DNA of 64,000 nt from Apostichopus japonicus (lineage: Eukaryota > Echinodermata > Holothuroidea > Aspidochirotida > Stichopodidae): positions 26,954,984 through 27,018,983 of the forward strand of contig NC_092564.1 of assembly GCF_037975245.1 (NCBI RefSeq). Direction: 5' to 3'. The notes under the pieces are model-generated. The model was not told the DNA's origin. It did not search any database and worked only from the letters and a program-made list of their open reading frames with translations. The position numbers and the translations under genes were made by a program. The first letter of the stretch is position 1. Every line of letters starts with the position of its first letter. Positions 36,401-49,985 of this stretch are shown here, in pieces.

Positions 36401-39400
36401 TATACACGTTGGGTGGCAGAATGAACCAGAAAGCTCCAAAGGCTTTGTGATAAAGTTGCCATAAAATTGACATTTCAACTACCTGACTGATTTAGAATAC
36501 AGTAATTAAGATAAACTTGTCAAAGACTTTAACCGGAAGCCAAGAAGATCGGAGAGTTCCTGGATCTACATGAAGTTTCCTGAACCATTCCATACATATT
36601 ATTAATATCAATGGTGGACATCAACCAATTAATTCACTGGTATATATTGTAGGTTATAATACTACTTGTGTGGATTAAATACCCACTGTGGCATACAGTC
36701 ACATTTAACACTCTATGAAGGGATGGTGTTTACCTAATTGAGCTGACATATCAGTCCGGCCACCAATGACTTCAACAACTCATTTATGAATGCTGATCAC
36801 TAATGACCTGGACATGACCTTTGTCTTCCACCAACAACCAAAAGCAGCCAAGCATTCAATAAGTGCAACCTGTATGCTACATATAGAATTCCAACAAGCT
36901 ACTGTACACATGCAGAGTTATCCTGTTTACATGCCAAGGTGTCACACACACTAACACACACACAGACACAATCATCACCATCACATGGATTCTGTCTGCC
37001 TTTAGCAAGAGTTCAAAATGAGGATACCTGGCCCAGTCACCATGGAAACGGGAGTTTGAAAAGGATGATCAGCCACTCTAGACAAAGCAGACTCTGCAAA
37101 ATGGCAGTTGTTGCGACAAGACATGGAAAATGAGGAGTGAGGTCAATGAACACCATCAAAACTGAGAGTTTATAACATTTTTGTTATTTGAGGACTTACA
37201 CCATCATCATCATCTATGGCTGTCTCTTGAAATTCTGCCATGCGAGCTAGAATCTCCTCTTTACTTCCACAACCCCCTCCATGATCCTCATCAAAGTCAA
37301 CATCAGAGGACTTGTAAATAATTGAGTGAAAGTCTGGCTTCTCATCAAAGTGATGTCTTGAGTTCTCCACGTGGTATTCCTCTTTGCCATCGGTATAGAT
37401 GGTGCCGGAGAAGCGACCATCGATGATGGCACCGTGAATATGGCTCTCTGGATCATCTTGGTTAAGAGACAAAGCGTAAGATCATATTAACATTCACTGT
37501 TATCTTTATGTCATCAAGTTGAAAGTAAAAACGGTCTCCACTTTTGTTTATTGCGTTTACGTGCTGCATTTAGTAATGTACAATAACTGTACCAGTATCA
37601 TACGTGCATTGTATACCTGTAAGATGTCTGTACTTCAAAACATCAAAGCTAACAGCTTCCGCACTCTCTCCGTATGTAATGACGCTTGTAATATCATCAC
37701 AAAATTAATATTATTATTGTCGTCATAGACGTCATCATTATTATTATTATATAGTACAGTAGATGGTATGTGATAATCATGCAGTCCAGTTATGTGCTTA
37801 CACAGTATGTAGTAATCATACACTATGTGGTAATCAAACAGTATGTGGTAATCATACAGTATGTGGTAAACATACAGTATGTGGTAAACATACAGTATGT
37901 GGTAATCAACAGTATATGGTAATCATACAGTATGTGGTTACTCGGTATGTGGTAATCATACAGTATGTGGTAATCAAACAGTATATGGTAATCATACAGT
38001 ATGTGGTTACACGGTATGTGGTAATCATACAGTATGTGGTAATCAACAGTATGTGGTAAACATACAGCATGTGGTAAACATACAGTATGTGGTATGTGGT
38101 TACAAGGTATGTGGTAATCATACAATACTGTATGTGGTATGTGGTTACACGATATGTGGTAATCATACAGTATGTGGTATGTGGTAATCATACAGTATGT
38201 GGTAATCATACAGTATGTGGTATTTGGTTACACGGTATGTGGTAATCATACAGTATGTGGTAAACATACAGTATGTGGTAAACATACAGTATGTGGTAAT
38301 CATACAGTATGTGGTAATCATACAGTATGTGGTAATCATACAGTATGTGGTATTTGGTTACACGGTATGTGGTAATCATACATATGTGGTATGTGGTAAT
38401 CATACAGTATGTGGTAATCATACAGTATGTGTACAGTGTGTGTTAAGATTAAACGTTCTACAACCACATAGATGATGTTTAAAACCCAATTGGAAAGGTG
38501 TACAGAAGACCTGTATTCAGAATGGTATATTTGAAAGGAACAGGAAACAGGCTGTTATCCCAGCATGGGTTGCATGGCTAAAAATCATATCAATAATAAG
38601 GTATAATTCAGTCAATTTTGTTTGTTTGTTATTCATCCTTTCCACCCTTCATTTTGTTAATTAAGACATCCAGGCATAAAAGACTGATAAGTAAAAGTTC
38701 TGTAAAGTTTATGATATGAATTATGAATCCTTAAACTCACCTGCTAACTTTCCTGTGTAAAGATAATCAGGAATAAGTTGTGACTCTTCATATCCAGTGT
38801 CTAGTGTAAATCTCTGAGAAAAATGAGGTGCATTAGGCATCAACTCTAACTGAAAAGATCTGTAAAAAAAAACAAGAAAAATGGGGGTTTGATACATGTC
38901 AGAAAAGAGGAAAGGAGAATTCAACTAGCTTATGATTCATGCATAATGGACAATCAAGGTAATGACAGATAGAACAACTCAATACACACATTTCAGCTTC
39001 CTGTCATATTTATTGTTTCACTAGACACACCATTATATACAGTACTCACTTATGAATTACTACTATGGACTGTTCACTCAGTAATTGTCGTCACTCGCTT
39101 TTACAGGAGAAGTGGAATTTTGTTCAGTGTTGTTGCAGAAAGTACGAAATATTCCGGTAGAATGAGACCGTAGGGCAATGACCGGGGAGCCAGTCATAGA
39201 GGGCACACAGTGTTATAAGGGTTACCAAGGACATTATAGGCATGGTAGATTGGGTGTTTAGGTTGTGAGGGGACAGGTAAGCGAGGAGAAAAGTAAATCT
39301 TAATATCAAGTAACCACATCGAAATTGATATTGTTCATAAAATGGCCACTGTATTAAATATATCATTTCAGCATCATGGGCCATGGGCATTAAACAGAGT

Positions 39401-42400
39401 TTGTCACACATACAGTACAGTGGGTCACCTCTGTTCTAAAAACTTCTTTCAAACTTGCCGCTAGAAAAAGGAGCAAAAACATTGTGGTCATAATGTTGAG
39501 CAGTGAAAACTACATTGACGTTAAATCACAATGTTAAGTCTGAACAGAGCTTCTGTAAACAACAATCAGAAATACTGTCAAACTTACACAAAGACAACAA
39601 GATACAACCTACTAAACGATACAATCTCCAAGAGCCCATTGTCAAGATTTGTCAACTTGGTCATTGATGAAATTTTATCACTTTTTACAGTAATTTACAA
39701 GACAACCAAGAAACATGAAAACGTATTACATATCAGATAGAACATTTTAAGCATATCCTGCACTACCAAGTTAAAGCTAAACATTTACTATTAAAAGAGC
39801 ATTTCAAACAGTTTTTAAGTATGTGGCCTTGTGGCATACATGAATACTGTACAGTATAATACAGGATGACATTAGCCCACATATTTCCCACCCAGCAGTT
39901 TAAGATTACAGTATGCAATTTTGACATTAATGAACCAAGCTCATCATGTTTCATTCATCAAGGCATAATGAAAAGACAAAATCAGGATTTAAGGACAGGG
40001 AATACATCTATACATCCATACAGTACATAATAACAACATGATGAAAGAAGGTAGCAGTAAGTCAATTATTTTAACTGAAATGTTGGGTACTTACTGTACT
40101 GTATAATATTATTTTGTCTGGGCCTAGCTGTATACAGTATCTAAGACCAGGGAGTTGTTATGGAACCATAACAACTCCTTGCTAAGACAACATACACATC
40201 AAACTAACAGTTTTTCTTCTGTCTCTCTTTAAAAGTGATTGTAACAAATAATAAGTTAATTCATATACGATAAAACACACCAGGAGATCATATATGTAAG
40301 GAAAGATCAAAGAGGCAGATATAACTGATGAAAGATGATCTGAATCCCGATTAAAACTCTTGTTATATAAATTGTACCGTGTTTACAGTAAAATTCCATT
40401 TTACACAAGAGTCGGTGACCTCTATTTCATCTCTATTTAAATTTCATACTGTAACAGCCCTGTTAGTTGAATGATATACGTTTTTGACATGAAATCCGCT
40501 GTGTCATTAATATCACCTGGATTTCCCCCTTGGTGAAACTTGAGGACATGTGCTCCACCCTTCTTGTATGTGGTCAGTATATATGTCATATCATAATAGT
40601 ATTATAATATTACCAGCATATTAAACACCACTGCACAGATTTACACAATGTACTGTACTGTGGATGACAATGCATGCTGCTGTTGCAACTGCACAACTCT
40701 GTGTGGGTACTGTTATTGTACTATTGTAACTGGTGAAAATGCAGAGTTGAATTCGTCAGGACTTTAAATTGATGAGTCAAACCCTATCAATGACTATTGA
40801 CTTGACAAGACATTGTGTTTTTGTGAGTTTACGGATAATAAGGGCAACTTGCATGTAATTGGCATGCAGCACACAGTGTGTAATTCATGGGGTAGTACAG
40901 ACTACAGTACGTAACACTGTGATGTACTGCCACAGTGTAAAAAACATATTTTGCCATTCAAATTGCCTGAAATTTGTTGGTGACAACTTATGAACAGACC
41001 ACAAACGAATGACAACACATGTTTTTTTGCTGTATTTATATAAAGAACTTTAACTTCAAAGAAATCAAAGAACTTAATAGATTGATTTGATCCACAAAAG
41101 TCTAAAATCAAAATCGAAGTGGTAAAATTGTAACTGTAGACTGTTTTGTTTGCTTCCTTGTACATTAACTGTATGTTTTAGTTTTCAAAATACTGTAGCT
41201 AATTTACTATATCATACCTTAATACAAGGACTTCCAAAGTTAAATGTAACTCTAGGCTGTACATGATGTTCAGTATACTGTATCTCTTGTATGTATGTAC
41301 AATACTGAATGTTGTATACATAATATGTACTATACTGAATGTTGTATAACGTACAATACTATATGTTGTATGTAAACATGTACAATACTATACAGTATGT
41401 TGTATACATACATGTACAATACTATATGTTGTATACAAACATGTACAATAGTGTATGTTGTACACATACATGTACAATAATGTATGTTGTACATATACAT
41501 GTACAATACTGTATGTTGTATAAAGTATACAATTACAATACTATATGTTGTATACATACATGTACAACTATATGTTATATACATACATGTACAATACTAT
41601 ATGTTGTATACAAACATGTACAATAGTGTATGTTGTACACATACATGTACAATATTGTATGTTTTACACATACATGTACAATACAGTATGTTGTATACAT
41701 ACATGTACAACTATATGTTGTATACATACATGTACAATACTATATGTTGTATACAAACATGTACAATAGTGTATGTTGTACACATACATGTACAATACTG
41801 TATGTTGTTTACATACATGTACAATACTGTGTGTTGTAACATGATTTCCAGCAGTTTCTGTTCCAGTCACTTTGACCTTATGGCACAATATAGACCATAC
41901 ATGTCCAATCACAAATACTGTATAATCAATGAAGAGCCAGCAACAAGAAGAGTCAAGAAGAGAAAGTGAAAGGAAATTACATAAACTCCTTTTTGTTGCT
42001 AAATGTGATAATATCTGTGTTACTGTGGGTGGAAAATCAGTACTGAACTGTAATGCACAGCGTACAGTATACGTACATATACTTTACACTATGAGAATCT
42101 ATTGTTAATCTACTGTCATCTGGAAAACACATTATGCAATTAATTCTTCCGGACATTCACAGAAGAGAAGATCTGATGACTATTATTATTATTATTATCA
42201 TTATTATTACTCATCTGTTAGAGAAGATTGAGTTACAGAGCTAGCTAATGTGTTTTCTTACATCCCGGATAATTAATGTACTGTTATTACAGATGGAATG
42301 ATAATTAATGAACAGTAATGATAGATATAACGATAATTAATGTACAGTAATTATAAACGGTACCGTGCTATCAGACTTGGTGAAAATCTCTTCTCATTTT

Positions 42401-45400
42401 GGCATTTGGCATTCTGTCAATTGTCAGCTATGGTAGGTGCCATCGTTGCAGATGTATTTTTTCCTTAGCGTGGTTAAAAGGGAAATTTCCGCTTGGTCAA
42501 GGTCGGGCAAAGGTCAATGCTGACCTCGCCCAATGTTGGTTAAAGGTGTTTAGGGGGTGACCTTTTATACCCGCCTCCTTGCTTTGCATACTTATAGATT
42601 GTAAGTTGAGTGTTATTACTATTAAGGATGTTAATGTTGTTAATCTTACTTATATATTTTGTGTTTCATGTTACCAAATGTTATTTGTTATGCTTTTTCC
42701 TTTTGTGCATTATTTATCAGGAGAAATCTTATTCTGTATTATGTTATTATTGATTTGTTCAAACTCATGTGCTTTGTGTCACCAATGTTTGTATATTAAA
42801 GTTTTGATATTTTTACTTTATAGTTTTGTCGTGGTCCTGTTAAACCACGTGTGCAAAATATAGGGGTTAAATCCTCCGACCACGTTGTTCAGCAATCATT
42901 GAGCGTTGTCTCAGTGACAGTATGTTTGTTGGCTGTTGACTTTCACTGTACTGGATGCATGTACAGTATCCACAAAATGTAGATTTAAAGTGTTTTTCTG
43001 GATCCTAACTGTGTCTAAACACAGATAGTACTGTGCAGTTAAAATTCTAAAACACCAGCAATTACTGTTAATACAGCACTACGGTAAATAAGGCAAGGCT
43101 AGTTTTTACGTCAATTCATTTGGTTAAAGATTTAAGCACGCAACAGTTCCCAGTAAACATCCCACAGAAAACGCCCAAAAAGCTTACATCTGTGGTCAAA
43201 GTCCATTTTCAAAGAAGACATAAGCGCTTGAATATATTCTGTACAGCAGTACTGTGTTGTATTGTACTTGCTATGGTACTGGACACAACTAATGTATACT
43301 CATGGAGCTATTACCAAATAATATCTCCATGGTATACTGTAGCAAGGCTAAATCTGTATGCATACAATGTACAGGTGTACAACACGATTGACACTGAGTA
43401 CAGTACAGCCACCTATACCTACAGTACTGCACTAGAGTCAAAAAGTGATTTCTTAAATTTTCTGTTCTTGACTGTACCTTCTCATGTACCTGATGAGTTT
43501 TTCCTATTGCAACATGACTTAATGTATTTTCTTAACCAAAAATTTATGTAGCAAGGTTTGAAAATTCAGCCTAGACTGGCTTAAATGCCAGTGATTTCTG
43601 CCATTTGCAAGTGATTAATGGGGCTTTGCACTTTTTCTGCTGGGGCTGACATTCATGAAGAACATAAACACATGATGAGTTGGGTAACAATCCTCAGTCA
43701 TAAAGCCCAGGATATCCACAGCTAACACTTAAGTCCCATAATAATTACTGCTTATCATTAGTCTGTTAATAATATAACTGATGGGCTGTAAATTCAGGAA
43801 AAAGTTACAGCAGCCACTTGATTTTAGCCCGTAGATTTTTTCAGCAAAACGCATTCTTCACCAAGTGGCTAAAATTGTGGGATTCTAGTCCAAAAAATAA
43901 TGTAAATTTGAAGCTATTTTGCTGCTAATTTATGTACAGCAATACTCATCCATGGAGTTTACTACTAAAAGGAAGTTACTGTACAGTAGGTAGGGTCATG
44001 ATTTTTTTTCCCCCAATCTACAGAGTATCTACCAAGAATTACTCCAAATACGAAACAATTGACACTAGTAAGGGACCCTGCTGGATTTTTTCACCTAATG
44101 CACAGTACTGTTCAAAGGTTTCAGTTTTAATAATCGACAGGTACTGTACTTGACGGAAGTTGACAAAACGACCCTCAACTTTTCGTCACTCATACGCTTT
44201 TCATACAGCAGTGTACTAAACAACAATCCAAGCAAACTGGAAAATATCCAAATTTCTTTCAGGAACTTCTCAGATCCACTATTTGAAATGTAAGACGAGC
44301 GGGTTGTTAGAAGTTAACCCAGTTAAGTACTTGCGTTCTAACCACAACTTAATGTACATTGACTGAACATCAAAACAAACTACTGTGTGAACAATAAAAT
44401 GCAAAGGTCGCCAATATTTGATGACTTACTTCCTAGTACTGTTGACCTTACTGAACATGACAATGAACTAGACTCTCTCAGGATGTGATCTTTGCCAAAT
44501 ATTCATTGAAACTGATTATTAAAGCTCATTCAATCCTTTGTTTACATACAGTGTTTCACTCACATGCAATAACAGAAGCATCCGGTTAACATTATTATTA
44601 AATAAGATTGGTTTGTTTTTACCAGTTATTCATGAATCAATGGAAACATAAGTTATAATTCTACAAAACAATGAGACTGAAGATATGCAATACTACTGTA
44701 CTGTTGACTGTACTACATTTGGCACTATACTGTACACACTTGTAATACAATGATAATACAATATAATGATAATATAATTCAATTATATTACAATATAATG
44801 ATAATACAATACAATGATACAATACACTAATGATAATACAAAGATAACATACAATAATACTATACTGTACACTGTGCTTCATTTACCACTGTACACACAA
44901 TACAATGATAATACAATACAATGATACAATACACTAATTATAATACAAAGATAACATACAATAATACTAAACTGTACACTGTGCTTCATTTACCACTGTA
45001 CACACAATACAATGATATCATACAGAGTACACCCAATGTTTTCATATCCTACACTACACTAATAGTACAGTAGCAAATGACAGCATGAGTTCATGAATGT
45101 TCAGAAATTTGCAAATCTCTACCACTTTTACTCCTTAAAATTCATTAACTATTGCAAATCTGTAGATTAAGAGTACTTAGGATGGCAATTCTCTAATCCA
45201 TTTTAGAGTCATATATGGTTTTAAGGTACTTACAGTAGCTTAAATCCTGCAATACACATCAGTTTAGAGATTGTGGATTTGCCATGTTGCTATTTGTTAA
45301 AATTCCTTTAGGCTTAAATGAAGATCTGGGGATCATACCATTTCCCCCTCCATAGAATGAGTATACAGAAAAGTATAACCACTTTTAATATGGGATCCTA

Positions 45401-48400
45401 ACTTCCACACAGTACTGACTCTTGATATACTGTACTCTTCTGTTCTATACTGTACTGCACTGTACTCTACATATGCTGTACTCTAATGTACTCTATTTTA
45501 CTGTACTTTACTGTATTGTTCAAAGGGACAATTCTAATACAAATTAACAGCATTTGGCTGTTTTCAATTTTGATAATCTCAGCAGGGAGTGCCCATAACA
45601 ACTCCCTGATCTCAGTTTTCATCTCTCGTCACATGTTTATCATTTCCAGAACTTCAAATACTGTACATCATAATTGTCAATTTAATGAGGGAAATGTGAT
45701 AAAATCAATATTTTTTGGGGCAGGCTCTATTGATGTGTAGGCTACAATAAAACACAAAGCTGTATAATTTTGTCTGTAATGCATACTATTGTATATGAAA
45801 CACAACTAAGTGACTATGTACAGTTGTTGAAATGACATACAGTAGTGTACTATATAGTTCAAATCCTGTGCAGTGGTTTGTGTCAAATCAAATGACATTA
45901 TGCCTTGAGGCATACAGTACATCAAAGATATACCCATTACCAATAATACATATAAACTGGGGGGACATGCAATGAAGTGTGAATATTACATGGATTGGTT
46001 TGAATGAGGCAAAACTTTCAACTTAATGTAAAAGTACTGTACTGTGTAATGGACAATACACTGCACAGTTACGGTAATGTGTCATAAGAGGCCTTTGACG
46101 GGAACTGTGCTGTATCTATGCAACTGTGAAACAATAAATGGAGGAATTTATTTCTCATAGCGGGGGAAAATTGCCCATTTAAGGGAACAAGACATCGTAC
46201 ATTGCTCTGCAGTACAAAAACGGACCTGCTTTTTAATATTTAATTGATAAATACTGCGAGGTAAACAGAGAGAGCATGATTGGTTCCTTTAGTTCCTGGT
46301 GCATTTGAAGCCTGATTAACTCTTAAGTTCAATATTTGTACAGTCCATGCCCCTATGTGCCAAGCTGCACAGGTATACACAGTGAACCATGCGGAGATGA
46401 GTAATAATGGTATAGGGGTAACACCCTTTTGGGAACAGGATGTGGCCAGTCAAGAACCAAACTTTACAAAATACTTTGTCTGTTTTGTTCAAACCTGATT
46501 GTTCTGCTTATAGCGATGTTCAGTATCTCCTCCAGTCAGATTCTTAATTTCCCTGTTTATACAACTCGCAGTCACATAACTCGCAGTCACATAACTCGCA
46601 GTCATATATACCCACTCAACAACCATAAAGTTCATGTGCTACGAAATGCAAATATGATGTAATATTAAACAACCCAGTTGCCATTACCTCCTTTGCAAAC
46701 TTACTGGCACTAAAAGCATTCAAAATAACATTTATTTTCAAAAAAGTTGCCTGCTATATAATATACCAAAACTTGGTTAGCTATGACTACTTCAAAGGAT
46801 TTTATAATCCATAGGTATCTAAATATGCATTCACCTCTTAATATATTATAAAAGTGAGCAACCGATCTTTCAGAGCGAGTATCCCTGTATAGTCCGAAAA
46901 GATGCACACATGAAGTCTTGCTACAATATGTTCTAAAAGTACTAAGCAGGGACAAAGTGCAGCATAGTTATTTGAAGGAAATCTTTAAACTTTACATAAC
47001 CTTTATATAACCTGGTTATAACCACATACATGACTTTATAACCTTTATATAACCTACAGTAGTTATAACCTAAATAACTTTATAACCTTTATAGTTATAA
47101 CCTTCATAACTTTCTAACCTTTTATAACCTTGATACCTAATGTATCCTCTCAGTGCTACACACAGGTCTCTAAATGCACTAGACTGGAATTTGGTGCATT
47201 AGAGGGGGTGCCATAGGATACAACAATAACATGAGGTACTGTAACACTGCACAACTTGGGATAAAGTGTAAAAAGTAATTGTGTTTGAGTATGTGAATAC
47301 ATGGTACATTTGTGTGTCCATGATAGCACAAAAATATGTCACACACTCCTAAATCATACAGCCAATGGATTCAACTTGGTTAGTTTGTCTGAACATGGGA
47401 CGCACGGCACACTTGCATCTGCCATGCATGACTTTGTACCATTGCAAAATTGGTTATAAATAGATCTTTATAATTGAATTACAATTACCCATCTATATCG
47501 CATCACATTTTACAGATACATTATTCACTGTATACTATAATGATCAAATGGGTCAAACTACATGATACCCATGTAGGAATCCTGGTCCTTTTTTTTGTGT
47601 GTTATGCTTGTACTGTGCATTGCATTAATAAGCATAAAAATGTCAAAGGTCATGATCAATGGACATCAAAAACTCAAAACAGTAGCCATTAAGGGTCAGT
47701 AAGGCTCATGGACCTAAGACTTTGTGAGTGTACCGTACCTGGGAGTGGGCTTTTGTGTCTCCCTGAGTGACATGACTGAGATGGCAGTCAAAGGTCATTT
47801 ACCAAAATTTAGGACGACATCTGCAATCTATGGTTTGCCTTTTGCTTGTCAAGATCACAATTAATACTTGCAGAAAGAACGCTACAATTAATGCAAAGCT
47901 TTGACAGCGAGTGTTCCAGTTTAAAACCAAACTGCAAGTTGGTGGAGTTTCACAGCATTAGCCCCTACTTTCCAATTGACCAACTGCTGTATTACATTAT
48001 AACTGACAGGCGATGAAGTGTACAACTAGAATAACACCGCTTCATGTAAGCAGGTGTTACGCACAGAAATGTTGAGGTGCCGTCAAAATGTTATAAGATC
48101 TTTCTCCGTAATTTGGCTACAATTAATCAGTTTGCTGCAAATGCTGAAATGCTGACACCCCGATCCGAGCGTAATCAATCAGTGTGCTGCAAATTGTTGA
48201 TTTTGAAAGATTTACTAAAGGTTCAATTTATCATTGTCTGAAAACATTTTTGAAATGATAAACTGATGATATTCTGATACGTGCGTAGTGAATCATTTTG
48301 TTGTACAATGTCGAGTTGACGAGATCTGTAAAGCAACCAATTTATCATTGCTACAACGAAATGGTGAAATTCATGATTTTGTTGCAAAATATTGATTTGA

Positions 48401-49954
48401 TGAAATACTGTAGTACATTAATTTATCATTTTGCTGTAAATTGTGTTAAGTTGATGACATCAATTGTTGAATAATCATTTTGTCATTTTGTAGCAAACTG
48501 TTGAATTCCTCACTTATTAGTTTTAAGGCATTTGTCATTTCTGTTGTAAATTGTTAACATATTAAATGAAGAATTAATCATTTCGTTGAAAGTTGCTACT
48601 ATCTTACCAGAAAGATCCTAGCATTTCGATGGCACCTTAACGTTTCAAAAGATATGTCTCATTGCAAGCAATTGTTACAATTCACAAACAACAAATTTAT
48701 AACAATAATACTTACTTCCCATGGGCTTGAAAATTTAGGTTGACCATCTGATCTGCGAGTGACCTCTTGGCTCTTTCATGCTTTCTGTGCAAAACAGCTG
48801 TATCATAATTCAAGGTTTCATAGTGACGGAGGTACTTGCCCAGCTTCAGACTGGAACATATATACACTAGAAAGGAATGAAGTGAGGTAATAAATCTTTA
48901 ACAAACCGCAGTCCAGCCTTTCCTACCTTCTTCAGTTTACTTTGTATATTAATGGAAACATTAACTAAATACTAAAAACAAATACTACAATACTGAAGAA
49001 GCAGAACAAAGAAAAATGTAACATAATCCATGGCAGTTATTAAATTGATCAAAACCCTTTAAAGGTGTAGGATTGAGAAAGTAACTGAAACCTAGCAGGC
49101 AATAATTTGTCCAATATAGCATCACAAATAGCTATGCAAAATTGTGAAATTGCTATTAAAGTGGAAAGATATAGCCTAAACCTAGCAGGGTTTTAACACA
49201 GGAAGACAAATTACACTATGCCAAAGTATGATGGAGGTAGCCAAAGTTTAGAAGTCGTGAATTCAGAGCGGGACCTTGGTGTGGTTGTTGACAATGGCCT
49301 TAATTTTAGGGAGCATGTTGCGTCAATTGTTTCCAAGGCCAACAGCATTCTAGGAATAATCAGACGGACCTTTAGGTATTTAGATAGAGACACCGTGTTG
49401 CTTCTTTATAAGGCCTTAGTGAGACCAGTTTTGGAGTATGGTCAGCCAGCTTGGTCACCTATTTATCGTCGGGAAACAGAGGCTATAGAATCTGTGCAAC
49501 GCACAGCAACTAAATTAGTGCCAGGATTATGTAGTCTGCCCTATGAACAGAGACTCCGAGAACTGAACCTTTTTTCCTTGTCACATAGACGTTTGAGAGG
49601 TGATATGGTGTTTGTATATAAGTATCTGGATGGATTGATAATTTCTACCCATGACCTGTTTATAAGATCACATGGATCAGTTACGAGGGGTCACTCCTAC
49701 AAGTTAGTTAAACCTAGAGTGAACACTTCGCTTCGTCAAAAGAATTTTACGCAGAGATCTATTAGTTATTGGAATTCTTTGCCAGAACATGTTGTTAATT
49801 CTCCCTCTTTGAACTGTTTTAAATCGAGGCTTGATTCATTCTGGAAGGATAAACCTGGAGTGTTTGATTTTCAACAGTAACTTCTGGAGTTTCATTTCTG
49901 GAGTTTAATTTTCTGTGGAGCGATGAAATGGCCTTTGGCCAACAGCATCGAAGT

Positions 49955-49985
<31 letters not shown>

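Noticed and set aside
37800-38437. Possible CRISPR array
   Set aside because: Units are contiguous with no unique spacers, and the DNA is animal nuclear sequence.
37763-38475. Many overlapping open frames rich in Tyr, Ile and Val on both strands
   Set aside because: They are translations of an 18-bp minisatellite inside ADAM10 intron 3; a period divisible by 3 keeps all frames open.
41330-41970. Apparent Cys/Tyr-rich proteins of up to 161 residues
   Set aside because: Pure products of the 29-bp intronic repeat; the 29-residue periodicity gives this away.
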